A DNA stretch of 64,000 nucleotides from Atherinomorus stipes (lineage: Eukaryota; Chordata; Actinopteri; Atheriniformes; Atherinidae). Made by a program: the position numbers and the translations under genes. The stretch lies in contig JALJCO010010195.1 of assembly GCA_023101725.1 (NCBI GenBank), positions 62,001-126,000 on the forward strand. The letters run 5' to 3'. Within the stretch, counting starts at the first letter, position 1. Each line of letters begins with the position of its first letter. Of the stretch, positions 12,605 through 24,895 are shown one piece after another. The notes beneath the pieces were generated by a model. The model did no database searches, had not been told where the DNA came from, and saw only the letters and a list, made by a program, of their open reading frames with translations.

Positions 12605-13147
12605 GTACCGGTCAAACATGACGTTGTGCTATGCTGCCTTCATGTGGTATGGGAAAGATGATCCTTTCCACTTGTTAAGTGGAAATTACCAGTGTGTTGT
12701 GTTCAAGTGATTTATTGTTGTAATGAAGTTTAACACTGGAGGTTATCTTCGACTGACTAACCAGCTAGCTGCTATAGCTAGCATCTGCTCTTAGGAGGTA
12801 AACCAAATAATAACCATATTTTAACAAACAAAACTAAGTTTAAATGCCGATCTTATTAAAGTTCTGTATGTCACAGAATTATGCAGACTACAAACTAACC
12901 AAATAACAGCCGAAGAAAACTTTAAACATAATGTAATGCACCCCGTTAAGGATATATTTAGTTGTTCTCCGCCATGTTGAAAGATCAAAGTTTACCTCAT
13001 CTTGGCAACTCGGGCATCATAAAAATTTTTCCAGCTTTCCAGAGGAAATTACGACGAGTGAGTGCTCAGGTGCAATTTTCATGTCGGACTTTGGTATTTA
13101 CCATAAATACGATACCACATGAAGGCAGCACAAGTGACTTCCGTTAT
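12605..13147. mobile_element. TIR element with ATG-to-donor core
   Basis: Inverted ends share CTGCCTTCATGTGGTAT (left, 12634-12650) and ATACCACATGAAGGCAGCA (right, 13112-13130). The core has a Kozak-like CCGCCATGT (ATG at 12974) and 28 open codons that run straight into CGA|GTGAGT, a consensus splice donor, in phase 0. This looks like a captured or retained first exon. No transposase is present, and the superfamily is unknown. Confidence 0.6.
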
Positions 13148-16029
13148 TAATCTTTTCTGTGAGGGTGACAGGAGGGGGAGAAGCAAAATATCCACTGTAC
13201 CAACATTAAACATACAAGCAGAAGTGGACATCCCAGGTCTAGAAAGTAAAACTCCTGTTTAGCAGTTGTTCCAACCAATCCCTAGACCAGATGAATTTAA
13301 TTAGCGCAGCTCCTCTGCAGGAAGATGAGCTTGTTTGTGAAAACACCTGCTCTGAATGTACAGGCAGGTCCAAAAACATGGCAGGTTTTTTTATTTTCTA
13401 AATGTCCACCTCTGCATACAAGTGAAACAGTAAGACAATTACAGCAGAAATGAAACACATTTAAAGGGAAGATCTTATCAGATAAAGCAGAAATGAGCCA
13501 ACATTTTCCTTTTCAGTTGTGTATAAGTTGTAAATAAATTATCTAACTAATTTTATACCAGAGAGTGGGCGCAGTTGGGGATTTCTGCAGCACTCCAGTT
13601 TGAGGACTGCAGTATCAACTTCATTTTTTAAATAAAAGCTTCTTGGTAGGAGTACAAATTAGCAGGCAAAAGAGTAATAAGAGGTCACATTGTGTACTGT
13701 GAAATAATGACAACCATACCATAACCCTATGTAATGTAGTGCATGTAAACGTTTTAGTATAGAGGAAAAGATTAACTAAGCAGAGCACATGAGAAGTGCT
13801 GGAAGTGACAATGACAGTTCTGAAATTAGTCACTCTGTGGCCGGACGCCACAATCCTGACAGCCTCTGGTACTATAGTCCCTGTTGGCTTGTGTGGTGAA
13901 CAAGTCTTGTTTGATGGAAATAAAAACCTTACATTTTCAATAAAAGTTCCTATTGTTCTAATCAGAAGTGATCTAGGGTACTGTATGCCTTTGGAAATCA
14001 TAAAAAAAGGGAGAGCATGCAAAAGGTTTTATTTAAAAAGATCAAGAAAAAGGGCTTGCAAATCTTTGAGACCAAAGCAAGCTGAGCCAAAGCAAATGGA
14101 AATTATCACTGTGTTCTTATTTTAGCTTACTTGTTAAGATTAGGCCTACGGTTGCTAAGCAGGACAGATATGATATCCGCACATCAGCTGATGCAGGTTG
14201 CATGTTAGCAAAAACTAATATTTTTGCTTCATTTATCAGGATTTTCCAGGGTTTTTCATGCTTCATCTGCTTGGCTGTGTAGAAGCCAATCTGAGGCACA
14301 GGTAGTCTGAGACATCAAGGAAGTGAAGTGCTGGGTATTTCTCTAATTTTAAATGTAAATTTTTCTTGAGTATTGCCCAAAGAAATTCTCTTAGCAAGGG
14401 ATGTTTTATGTCAGTCCTTGAGGGAACATCTTACAATTCTGTTTCCCTGCAACACACCTCTTTCAAATTAAGTAGTTTTACTCAACAGCTTTAGCTTCCC
14501 CCAAACTTATTAATGAAAAATAATTCTGTGTCAGATGTGTGGAATCGAATCAGAAAACATCTGAAGACCTACAGCCAGGGTCCGAAATTAACACTCTCCA
14601 GGCGCCAAATGCTAGAAAAGTTTCCATTTGGCTAGTAGCCTATAGTAAATCTATCCGCCACATGGCAAAATCTATCAAATTAGTAATTTTTAAAAAATTT
14701 CTTCTTTATGTTGATCTGCTGTCTGCACGTAGGAACGACGCGCATGTACACAAACACGCAATCATAACACGTGAACTCCACCCAATACATTACTTCCATT
14801 CATTAGCAACTAGCATTTAGCTCAGGCTAATTGAGTAGCGGGAGTGTTTGGCAAGTTTTAGCAGTTGAGTGGCGAGTCGGATGGGTGGAGTTTTTACTCT
14901 GTTCCGCTCAGATCCGATGGCGTCTTGTTCCAACTTGATAAATAATGTTGAGGTGTGGCCTTTATTAAAGCTCGGTAGTTAACCGGGCATTAAAATTATT
15001 CCTGGGACATTGTAATTCTGTTCAGCAGCTCTAAGCAGCAAATTACTCACACTGCTCTACACTGGATTATCCTTATTTGTTAAGACACCTCCAACAGTCA
15101 CTGTTGCACTTAGCAGACTACAGCCTGAAACATATGTAGTCTACCACTTTATTGTTAACTTTTAATCCATGCTTCATTTGTTTTGTCAAAACATATTTAC
15201 ACCTGCAAATGCATTCCCTCCTTTAAAGGGGCTAAAAGTTGTTACAGAGGTTTTAACACCATGAACAATTAAAAAATGACTGGCAGACACTGTCAGATCT
15301 CCCTTTGGTCCAGCTGTGTTGTCCAGATATCAGGGAGTAGGATCCCACAAGGCTGTAGGACTGTCAGGACCAGGAGGTCAGACTTCATGGATTGTGTGAA
15401 AGGACCAAGTAGAAAGGGAGGAATCTGATTAGGTTTATATGAGTAGGCCTGCATTAAAAAATGATCAGTTTATTAAATACATTTATTTTTACTTGTTCTG
15501 CTTTGACATTGCTGTTTCTTCCTTGGTGAGTTTGCACTAAACATAACATTGTATAATTGAAATAACAGCCTAAAGGTTTATGTGTGTAAAATAGTTTAAT
15601 ATTTTGGCCGGTAAAAGATATGTTTGGGTGGTGAATTTTTTCCATCTACTGTCCAACTTGGCCGGTGAGTAAAAAAGTTACTTTTGGTGGCTATTTGAGG
15701 ACCAGAGCTGAGCATCCCCGATCTTTATCATCACTTTGCCCAACTTTTGCGCATGAATTTGCATTTTAACTGTGAAAACAAAAGACGTTGAGACATTTGT
15801 GGAAAGAGGACATTTGGCATCCTCTTTCCACAACATAAGCCATTTTGGTTTATTTGACCACTTCCTCATTTGCTGAAAACATAGGTCTGCAAAGCCACAT
15901 GACAGAAAACAATCTATAGTGCGTTTAGGCATTTTAAGACAGAAAATGCAGCTAAATGTAAAGAAATTTTAGAAGCCAAAAAGAAGCACAAAAGTTTTTA
16001 ATGGTTAGTAAACTGAACAACACACTAAC
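13148..16029. other. unassigned intergenic DNA
   Basis: Nearly 3 kb with no recognised repeat or gene. The open frames (for example 13621-14022 minus, 14539-14820 plus) lack domains and splice signals. A perfect 14-bp inverted repeat with a 9-nt loop lies at 15797-15833 (listed separately). Confidence 0.4.
15797..15833. repeat. perfect 14-bp hairpin
   Basis: The arm TTGTGGAAAGAGGA (15797-15810) and its exact reverse complement (15820-15833) are separated by nine bases. There is no T-run or gene end that would make it a terminator. Confidence 0.9.
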
Positions 16030-16332
16030 AAAAGGGTTGAAAAAAAAAAAAAAAAAAAAAGAGTTAAAACCTCAACTTTTGTTTGGAAAAAATGAGAATA
16101 AAAATATTGTTGTTGGGGGTTTATTTTGTTTAAAGGGGAGGTTTTTTAAATTTGTTTGGTAAATTATTAAATATATTGAAGTAAAAAAAAATAAAGCTTG
16201 TTCAATATCCTCACCCCCAACATACAAAAACAAAACGAAAAAAAGGAAAAAAAAAAGAATATCAAAAGTAGAGAAGAAATATAAAAAAAAGAGGTAATAA
16301 AATAAAACAAAACCCGAAAGAAACAATACAAG

Positions 16333-16386
<54 letters not shown>

Positions 16387-16445
16387 AAAAAAAAATAAAA
16401 AAATAATAAGAAAAAAAAAAAAAAGAAAAGAAAAAAAAAAAAAAG

Positions 16446-16493
<48 letters not shown>

Positions 16494-16514
16494 AAAAAAA
16501 AGAAAAAAAAAAGA

Positions 16515-16549
<35 letters not shown>
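16030..16549. repeat. A-rich low-complexity tract
   Basis: 16332-16549 is almost pure A with rare G and T interruptions. The preceding 300 bp is also A-rich. It could be a very long retroposon tail, an expanded mononucleotide array or an assembly artefact. No element body is recognisable on either side. Open frames across it are meaningless. Confidence 0.9.
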
Positions 16550-16552
<3 letters not shown>

Positions 16553-17236
16553 ACACTACAGAAGCGTATTGCTGCCGCACCAGCAAGAACCTTATGTTAT
16601 ATGTCAAACATTTAATGTTCTAACATTTATTCTTCATGTTAAAACTTTATATTTGAACAATATTTTCTTCTTGTTATAATAATGTGCATAATTTACATCA
16701 TTTTTCATATTACAACATACACATACCAGTGATGTTATACAGTATGAGGTTTTCACAACATGATTTATCTGATTAATACATTTATGTATAAGGTATTAAC
16801 ATGAAGAGTATATTGGTAAAACAATAAAGTTTTAACTTCCTCATAAGATGCTGTTTTTCTCGTCCTGGGTGGGAGGCCTCAATGTGCTTTTGTAAACAAA
16901 GGAGTAATAGAATATATCTAAAATCAAATGATTAAAACGTAACCTAAGTCTTAACTATCAACAATCTGTGTCCATATTTATTTTCATACTCATCACCTGC
17001 TGACCAAAATATCCACAAGATGCAGCACATCATGGTCCCACTGAAGCTCACATATCTGGAGATCATCCCACCTAGAAACAACCAGAACTGCTTTTTAATT
17101 TTGGCTGTTGAAATTGTGAATTGATATGTGCATATTTCATAGTTTTGGTAAAAATAGCAAAAGTGTAAATAAATAACCAAAACAGCGTTCAAAGAAGAGA
17201 CTTAAAGTTGAATATAAGTCTGCTCATTTTGCTGGC

Positions 17237-17420
17237 AACAAGCCAAGCCAACTTTATTTATAAAGCGCTTTAAAATCCAGCAAATGCTGACCAAAGTGCT
17301 GAACACTGACAATACATGATACATCAAAATACATTAAAAAAAAAGACATCAAATTTAACAAAACAAAAAGTAAAGATGTAAAATCCATTTGAATTAAAAA
17401 ATTAAAGAATAAAAAGAACA
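17237..17420 (-). repeat. LINE/SINE 3' tail fragment
   Basis: CCAACTTTATTTATAAAGCGC, then CTGACCAAAGTGCTG, is the reverse complement of a widespread fish LINE 3' end (GCGCTTTATAAATAAAGTTGG). Only the tail survives, followed by A-rich sequence. Confidence 0.6.
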
Positions 17421-17747
17421 ACTCTCAAGCTGATGGATTTTCAGCTTAGATTGAAATTGCCCAGTGAAGAAGCATGTCTTACATGGAGTCGGAGCGAGTC
17501 ATTTCAGCTTCCAGGATCGATTGTAAGTACATCAGTAGCATAAATAATTAACCTTGTATTGACAAGGCCCTTTTTTTCTGCCTTCTGCGTGAAATAACAC
17601 ACCCAAAATAGATATTTTCACAACTACAAGGGCTTATAATCTTGGTCTCAAAAGAAAGCTGTGACATGTGAGATGACTATCATTACTGTGTCAGAGTAGA
17701 TTCTCCTGGAACACAGTAGAAAATGTCAGTGGTTATCTGCTTTTAAT

Positions 17748-18908
17748 GGATAACTTTCTTTTTTTTTTCAACCTGGACCAGTTTACACGTGCATTTGCTC
17801 ACAGGTAAAATTTCTGTATCACTTTGACTCCTTTGGCAGATATTATGTTGAGTCATCCTTCGACGTTCATCCATATAACTCGAGAGACAGGGTAGCCTTT
17901 CTATAAGGCATTATCTGCAGCAAAACGCCTTCATTTCATCAATGCTTGAATGAACGAACGAATGAGTACTATTGTCCTGTGAGTTTAGAGGTTCAAAATA
18001 TTCAGTTTGGTGGTGTCTGGGTAGCGAGTTGCTTTCTCAGCTGTACTGCGGCCTGTAAAGTGTTGAGAAAACCTCCCAATAACTAATGGAGCGCTAACTC
18101 TGAGCTCACAGGACAATAGTACTCGTTCTGTCATGTTATATGGATGTACGCCAAAGGGCGACTCAACGTAATATCTTCTTAAAGGGACATTGTGTAATCA
18201 GGAGCAGCTCCCTCGTACTTTTCATGCTGCGTTCGCGTGAAACCGGGCAGACCGACGACATCCGCTGCATGTAAAGTTATCACCGGCCTCTATGTGAAGA
18301 CATGGTCTGTCAGTTACGGTGACATCAGTCCACATCTGATTTGTTGTCATGGCGATGTCGTATTGTTTTCCCTGACCCATGTTTTACCGTCTTTCGCTCG
18401 GCTTCATTGATTAAAATGACATCTGGTTTGTTACCAACGGCCGTCTGCCCGACTGCACGTGAACGCAGCATCAGTGAGACGCTGGTTTCTCCCCACTGCA
18501 GCGCGGTGACTTTTCAAAGGCATTACCTCGAACTGTGCTGAAAACTCTGGTGTGTCTGGTGGGTTTCTGTGTTTTCCTACCGTCACGCTTCTCACGAACG
18601 CAAAAACATGGCGATACGACATGGCAGCCTTCACCGAGCCGCCCCGCTCGATGTGTAAATGAATGATACGAACGGCAAATTTAGAACTTAGAGGAGCACT
18701 TCAGTTTGTTGATGGGAGTGATTACTGATTAATGAAAAAACACTTTTGAACCAAATAATCAGTTTTTGTGAATAAAACACAGGAGAACTTACACAATATC
18801 CCTTTAAGAAGCCAAAGTGATACAGAAATTTTACCGGTGAGTAAATGCACGTATAAACTCCTAGAAATAAGGTCCAGGTTGAAAAAAAAGAAAGTTATCC
18901 TTTAAAAG
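17748..18908. mobile_element. foldback element split by a nested insertion
   Basis: The left arm (GGATAACTTTCTTT, then AACCTGGACC, CGTGCATTT, TAAAATTTCTGTATCACTTT) is repeated inverted at 18815-18908. Its inner continuation (17840-17890, TTATGTTGAGTC, CATCCATATAAC) is inverted at 18125-18176. The inmost arms are AGTACTATTGTCCTGTGAG (17968 on) and CTCACAGGACAATAGTACT (18105 on). The right arm is interrupted by a separate TTAA-flanked element (18183-18803). Without it the foldback is about 540 bp and almost entirely self-complementary. Confidence 0.8.
18183..18803 (-). mobile_element. TTAA element family B, copy 1 (nested)
   Basis: Flanked by TTAA on both sides (18179-18182 and 18804-18807), with inverted ends AGGGACATTGTGTAA and TTACACAATATCCCT. 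TTAA target sites are known for piggyBac and Kolobok superfamilies. On the minus strand an ATG (18634, or 18622) opens a frame that reaches TTCGAG|GTAATG, a splice-donor match in phase 0. A second copy of the family occupies the right end of the window from 63635, with about 300 bp aligned almost without gaps. No transposase is encoded. Confidence 0.85.
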
Positions 18909-21693
18909 AAAACCACATTATTTAAAATAGAAACCAGAAGATAGCAGCCTAAGTCATCTATAGGAATTAGGCTAGTTATCTCTAATGAGTAACCATATGC
19001 AAAATTCTGCAGATTGAGACTAAAAAAGTGAAATGAGCAGATGTTTTTATGTCGTTACATATCTCAGGAAGCTATCAGCTGCTTTTGATTATCGACACTT
19101 CTGTCATTCGTCAGATTCAGGAGAATCCAGGAATGCTTACAAATTTACCTGGAAAAACCATGAAAATGTAGAGAAATGAACCTGAGAAAGCTATAATAAG
19201 AAAAAGAGTGACTAGTTTACTGTAAACCCCCTTTCCTCTACATGATTACAGGACCCGATTCATTTCAAACAAAGACAGAGTCCTAGGAGAACACATCTGG
19301 AGCATTTTTACAGGTGAAATTAAACTTTTGAAACAAAAAAAAAAAGTAAGACATGCTTTATAATTAAGTGATACTTTTTAGCTGCTAGCTTACAAAAGGT
19401 TTTCTGACACAGTGATGAGAGTCGTCTTTGTGACCAGTAGAGTCTGCTTTCATATGGCACCTCGTTTGTGTGGTTTGCTTGAAGTCGAGGAATTAGCTCT
19501 AAAGTAGACAGCACTGCTCTCATGTTTTTGTTGCATACCCATATAAACGCTTTGGGTTCCGATTTGATTTTAATTTTAGCTAAGTACATGTTAGGATTGG
19601 TGCTTCCTACACCGTGACAAGATTTTCTGTTCTGCATGCATCTTATGCCGCTCCCTGTACAGCAGCTCTAGTAAAAAAAAGAGGTTAAGAAATCACGTTG
19701 ATTTAAGTTATGCGTGTTTCCTTCCATTACTGATATGTTAGGACTTGAAGAGTCAAAGCAAAGAATATCATCTTCTTCTAGCCTGGATAGGTGGATAGGC
19801 AGCATGCTAATAACAGACTATCGTCTTACCTGTACTCAGGAACTCAGTCCGATCTTCTCTTCTACACTCTTTACCGCTCAGTTGCCTTTATCGTGAGTGG
19901 GCTGCAGAGCACTCTAATTTATACTTAGGAAAACTGTAAAAAAACATTGTTCCACACCATCAACAACTGATGAAGGTGTGAACTTCTAAAATAAAACTAC
20001 CAGAGCCCACACACACACAGGAAGTGAGAGTTAAGGCAACTTTAGAGGTCTAAAGTCACACGTGGGCAATTGATGTTTTTTCTTTTTCCTTCCTTTCTAT
20101 TTTTTTGTTTGGTTGATGTTTGGTGGGCTTTTGGGGGGTTGCAAAAGATGTGAAACAAAACAGCATGGCCTTTGATCATAATGTCAGGCTACTATAGTGT
20201 CTCATACTGTTTCAGTCATACCACTTTCATATTACGAGAGGCCTCAGATCATGTAACATATTTTCATTTTCTCTTTCTTTTGAAAATGCATGAAAAAGTA
20301 GGATGGAAAACTTCCTGGACAGCAATGAGTGTCATCCTGAAACTGTAATAGCTTTATGGATCTTGTGGCACATTTTGACAGGACACCTTAAGCGTTCAAA
20401 GCATAAATGAAAATGCAAGATAGTCAGCTAAAGGGGGAAAATGGAACATGGCAGGTTTTGTGGGTCTGCTTTTTAACATTTAAACAAGAGTGGTATTATT
20501 TGCTTATTTTGTGAATGCAGAGTAGTATTTAATTTTTCTATACTTAAATTTAGCTAACATTCCCCTTTTTAATGTTTGATGCGAGCCAATCATTTGAGCT
20601 TGCCAGCTTATATGGGCAGTTTGCTGCTGCAGGCTCAGTGGGCTTTCAATCTTGAGTCTCCGCCTACTTCCTGGCTGCCTGTTCCCTGACACTGCTGCAG
20701 TTTATTTTCGAACAGAACCTCCCTGGGAAGCTGTGGGTCACTGAACAAAGAGAGTAGCTGGATAGACTTGAGCTGTTCATCTCTGATTACAAATATTGCC
20801 TGACTGGTGTTGATGAAATTAAAGGATTATTACCAAGAGTCTGGATGAATGGAAATAGAAAAAGATTTTGTTGAACAATATAGTTTGACTTGTACAAGTG
20901 AGAGTCGGACGTTTTGATTATCTTTGTTATGACAGAAAGCTGGGCAGGCTGGGATAAGGATAGATAACTGTTTCCTTTCACATAGTACTCCCTTCTTGCA
21001 AGTGCAGCTGCAGCGAGTTTTCCCAGCTACTGTGCTCAATCTGGGAGTTCAGCATCACAAAAACAATTCATGGTCACACAGGCATAAAACATAACAGAGA
21101 AATGATCAAGGATAAAAACTTTAAAAGGTCATTTCTTTTATATTGGTTGTCTAGGACTACTGTCTTCCTCTGCAACCTCAGCAGCTACAGTAAGCTGCTG
21201 CTGTGGCCTACTTTGGTTAAACAGTGCTGTGTTAAGGCTATAACAGGAAATCTGCTTTACCCTGTTTTACTTGCTGTTGCTGACTAGCACCCAAGTGGGA
21301 TCTCGATTGTGTGAAGCTGAAAGCTCTTGGAACTGTTTTAATGTGTATGTGTGAGAGATTTTAGCTGGTTTTTATTGGTGTTTTATTTAAGTTTTATTTA
21401 AGCTAATAAAGATAACTATTTGTTTTAGATATTTAAGAGAATTGATTTCTTTTGTTTTGATAATGTCATTTATTGTATTTTTGTTTTTCTTTAGGGGCTG
21501 GAGATCCAAGGCAGGGTTGGCTGAGCCATGCTGGTGGTGGTAACCCTCTTTGTCTAGATAAGGTATCAAATCCGCTTGAGCCCAGATAGTGTAAAAACAT
21601 TTCAGTTCTGGTACAACCCAATCTCAGTGTTGCATTTTTAAAAAGCCTCTGTAGTCCCTATTTAAAAATAGGGACTACTTTTTGTCTGGGTTG
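18909..21693. other. unassigned intergenic DNA
   Basis: No recognised repeat or coding exon. One candidate promoter and leader exon on the minus strand near 19.8-19.9 kb is listed separately. The open frames elsewhere have no domain or splice support. Confidence 0.4.
19828..19925 (-). promoter_or_regulatory. candidate TATA promoter and leader exon
   Basis: On the minus strand a TATAAATT box (about 19916-19923) is followed some 90 nt downstream by a near-perfect donor, GTACAG|GTAAGA. No ATG occurs between them, so this would be a non-coding first exon. Its direction and position would suit the first exon of the Ig-domain gene 9 kb downstream, but the link is conjecture. Confidence 0.2.
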
Positions 21694-22222
21694 TATCACT
21701 CCACAAGAAGCAAGAACTTTGTTCTTGCCTGCAAGACTGCAAAAAAAAAAAAAAAAGGTTTGTTTTGGTCAGGTACTCCACAATACTGTAAGCTCTGCGG
21801 GGAGGGGGGAGGGGAGAATTGTGTTCACCAAGTGATTATACATTTACAGTAAACTTCATCTGTGACAGGACGGAGTTGCGCATGCGGTGGTGTATTCAAA
21901 TGCCATGTGTGTAGTTTATATTTTCATACTTTCTCACCAACTTAATCAGCTGTTTATTAAGACTATCCTTTCAACATCCCATCTGTGGAAATGCGGAGGT
22001 GTCAACTCTGCTTCACCGTCTGTGTGTTAAACCCCGCCCACCTCAAATGTCCGACCAATCACACAATACTTCTTGGAGCCAAGAAGAAAGTTCTGCTTGG
22101 CCGAGGGGTTGAGAACAAACCGCAAGTCGTCCTCAAACACGTCGGCGAGAACAAAATGATGTCATTTTGTTCTTGTAGCCCAGAGAACAAGAAGAAAGTT
22201 CTTGCTTCTCGTGGAGTATGTA
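21694..22222 (+). mobile_element. TIR element family A, copy 2
   Basis: Same family as 7300-7886 in opposite orientation. Left end ACTCCACAAGAAGCAAGAAC, right end GTTCTTGCTTCTCGTGGAGT. The interior shares AAACCCCGCCC and AATCACACAATACTTCTTG with copy 1. It contains a poly-A tract (21740-21756). The 134-codon open frame at 21985-22389 crosses the right end and is not a credible gene. Confidence 0.85.
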
Positions 22223-23202
22223 GCAGCCTTAAATCTGAGCAAAAAAAAAATAAAACTTGTGGAGTTCCCCAAGGCTCCATTTTGGGGCCACTGCTGTTCA
22301 ACATGCTCCTACTTGCTCAAATGATCTGCCTAATGTTTGATGAAAGCATTTTGAGTTGTCTTGTACATGAAAATGTGCTACACAAATAAACTTGCCTTGC
22401 CTTTGTGTGCCATGTCTATCCCTGCATTCCTTGGTTTGGTTCTTCTGTGTGTGCATGATTAAGAGTTTAACAGTAAGCGACTGTTTCTCTGGATTCCTTG
22501 AATTCCTTTTTTTCTACACCAGACTTATAGTAGGTTGCAAAATAATACAAAAACATGAGTGACAAAAAACAGGAAATAAAGACAAGAACAGTCTGAGGAA
22601 ATGTGGGAATGTTGGTGTGAAAGTGTCGTGTAAAGAAGTAAAACTGTTGCAATCATATGTATTTGTACTAATAGCATCATAACAATAAATTCATTAACCT
22701 CATAAAATTAAGATGACTTGTCAAGTAATATTGGCAACAACTTACTAATGTATTTATGCACGAATAATGATTATCACTATCATCATCAATATCCCTATCA
22801 CCACTGTCACTGTCTCCATTGAACACAAATATTGATTATCACGTATTCAAACTGAATTATATCAATTTGCTCTACACAAGCTCAGCAGAACTGAGATCAG
22901 GGAAACAAGTCCTGATCCCGCAAAGGTCCCACAGCAGCCTACAACAGTGGACTGATGAGGCTGATCAGGTCTCTCTTTACTGCTTTATTTAGTTTAGTTG
23001 TTCAGGCAGACACCAAAAGCAGTGAGTTGCCCTCAGACATGTCAGAGGACTGAGCTGGTCCACTGCAGGGAACTCATTCAAAGCAACTCCCAAACCCTGA
23101 TGAGAGAGTCTGTTTATTGTACAGTTACGTAGAAATGGAAAATGTGAAGTGGACCTTGTCACATGGACTTGGCAGTACACCTGACACCATCACGCCTTGG
23201 AT
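22223..23202. other. unassigned intergenic DNA
   Basis: AT-rich DNA with no recognised gene or repeat. Confidence 0.4.
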
Positions 23203-23405
23203 CAGGGATGGGCAACTCCGGTCCTTGAGGGGCGGCATCCTACAGATATTAGGAGTTTCCCTGTGGTAACACCCTGTGACCTGTCCAGAGCTTCACATCA
23301 AACTCTGCACAATTACCCAATGACTGGAGTCAGAAGTGTTGCTGCCTGGAAGCTCCTAATACTTGCAGGATGCCAGCCCTCGAGGACCGGAGTTGCCCAT
23401 TCCTG
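23203..23405. mobile_element. hAT-type MITE of about 200 bp
   Basis: Inverted ends CAGGGATGGGCAACTCCGG and CCGGAGTTGCCCATTCCTG. The CAGGG...CCTG ends and size fit non-autonomous hAT elements in fish. The 8-bp flanks (CCTTGGAT and CCTCACAT) match at only five positions, so the insertion is old. Confidence 0.85.
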
Positions 23406-23544
23406 CCTCACATCAAAATCAGTTAGCTAAAAGTAATTATTTTCTCTCCAGGCCGCATTTCAAAACCATAATGCCTGATTTTATTTCATCCTGCTGGGAT
23501 TTCTGTAGTGAACTTTATGTTGCAGCGAGCCAGTCTTTACCATA

Positions 23545-24115
23545 ATATCTGTGGCTGGTTCAGAACGCTGCTGCATGACTAAATATAAAACAGAGCACGT
23601 CACTCCTGTTCTGGCTTCACTCAACTGGCTGCCTGGGCATTTTAGAGTTCATTTTAAACTTACTGCCCACCTCTAACACACCTGAATCACATGAATGGCT
23701 CATTACCGGGCCTCTGCCGACCGGAATGACATGCACATGAGGTAATTTAGGTGTGTTGAAGGGATGCATCTAAAAGATGCAGGATAGTGGCTCTCGAGGA
23801 CTAAACTTGGCCACCCCTGGTTTAAATTATCTTGCGCCTTACGTCTCTAAGATTTTTTTCTTTTTTACCTCTGCTCATCTTCTCGATCCCTGAGGTTAGC
23901 TGACCCGCTGCTCCTGCACGTACTGGGGTCCAGAAAGAAGCTCAAATGGGACAAGGCCTTCTACTGCTGCTCCCCACCTGTGGAATAACCTGCCCTTGCA
24001 CATTACAGAGGCGCCTTCGCTGTCCACTTTTTAAATTAGTCTTAAAACTCTCTTTTGTTCTTTGGCTTTCAACCTCGTTAAGAAGTTGTTCTTATGTCTG
24101 ATATTTTAGTATGTT
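23545..24115 (+). pseudogene. L2-like LINE ORF2 remnant, interrupted
   Basis: The plus strand encodes decayed pieces of the reverse-transcriptase C-terminal region of an L2-like non-LTR retrotransposon: an LVQNAAA-like stretch at 23558-23580, a tryptophan-rich HSTGCLG stretch at about 23622, and a WNNLPLHI-like stretch near 23985. Stops and frameshifts are many. A hAT-like segment (about 23667-23818) is inserted in the middle. Confidence 0.6.
23667..23818. mobile_element. hAT-like MITE within the LINE remnant
   Basis: CACACCTGAATCACATGAATGG on the left and AGGTGTGTTGAAGGGATGCA then GGCCACCCCTGG on the right follow the layout of small hAT elements in fish. It interrupts the LINE coding remnant, so it is the younger insertion. 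The left end is not sharp. Confidence 0.5.
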
Positions 24116-24895
24116 AATTCAACTCCTACAAAAGGGGAACAGGTGAGCAGAAAGTTTTTCTTTTTTTACCTTCAAACAATAGGCCTGTTATTCTTCGCTT
24201 GCTTTGTGATGTCATCTGTTCGATATGGGTAAGACAGCTTAACAGAAGGTTACTGTTTCACTGCTGGATATCTGTTAAAAGAATGTTAAAGGGTTTAACC
24301 TGATCAGGTGCGGCCAAGCAGCCGACCAAAACGGGTGGAGAAAATAAACCTTAGATAAATGAATTTAACACTCATAGTAAATAAGGTTTAAATCAACATT
24401 AAACATTTGAAATGCCTTCTCACATGGAATGCAATGTCAAGAGTTAACATCTTATTCGACTCTTGAACACGTGTAAGAAATGTTATGCAAGCCAAGCTAA
24501 ATTATGGTCTATATCTGGATGAAAAGAAGAGACTATCTACAGGTTCATTGTAGGGACACGATGACGGGATGTGGCATGACAGGTTTGTGATTCAGTTGAA
24601 TTCAATTGAATAACTGAATGTGAAACCTATCACCCCACCTTATTGCAGCCCTAGTAGCAGCCCAGCCTGTAAGATTTTTGAGATGTTTATTGTCAGTTGA
24701 AGATAAAACACAATAGCCGAGAGACCATTAGTGAAATTACTACTTTGTGAGTCTCCTTTATGAAAGACAAAACACAGCAAGGGGCATTGTTAAGTGAGCT
24801 GTTCCGGGCCTTTGTAGTCTGGAGAAGAACCTTTTTTGAAGCCTGAGATTTTACATTCCTGCGGTATACCCTTACCAGCAGACATGTGAACTCAC

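Noticed and set aside
16072..16326. 84-codon Phe/Leu-rich minus-strand frame
   Set aside because: Low-complexity translation of A-rich DNA.
21985..22389. 134-codon plus-strand open frame ending in a reverse-transcriptase-like GVPQGSILGPLLF
   Set aside because: The start lies in a TIR element. The GVPQGSILGPLLF part (22258-22296) is probably a tiny LINE reverse-transcriptase remnant, but it is too short to annotate with boundaries, and the fused frame is accidental.
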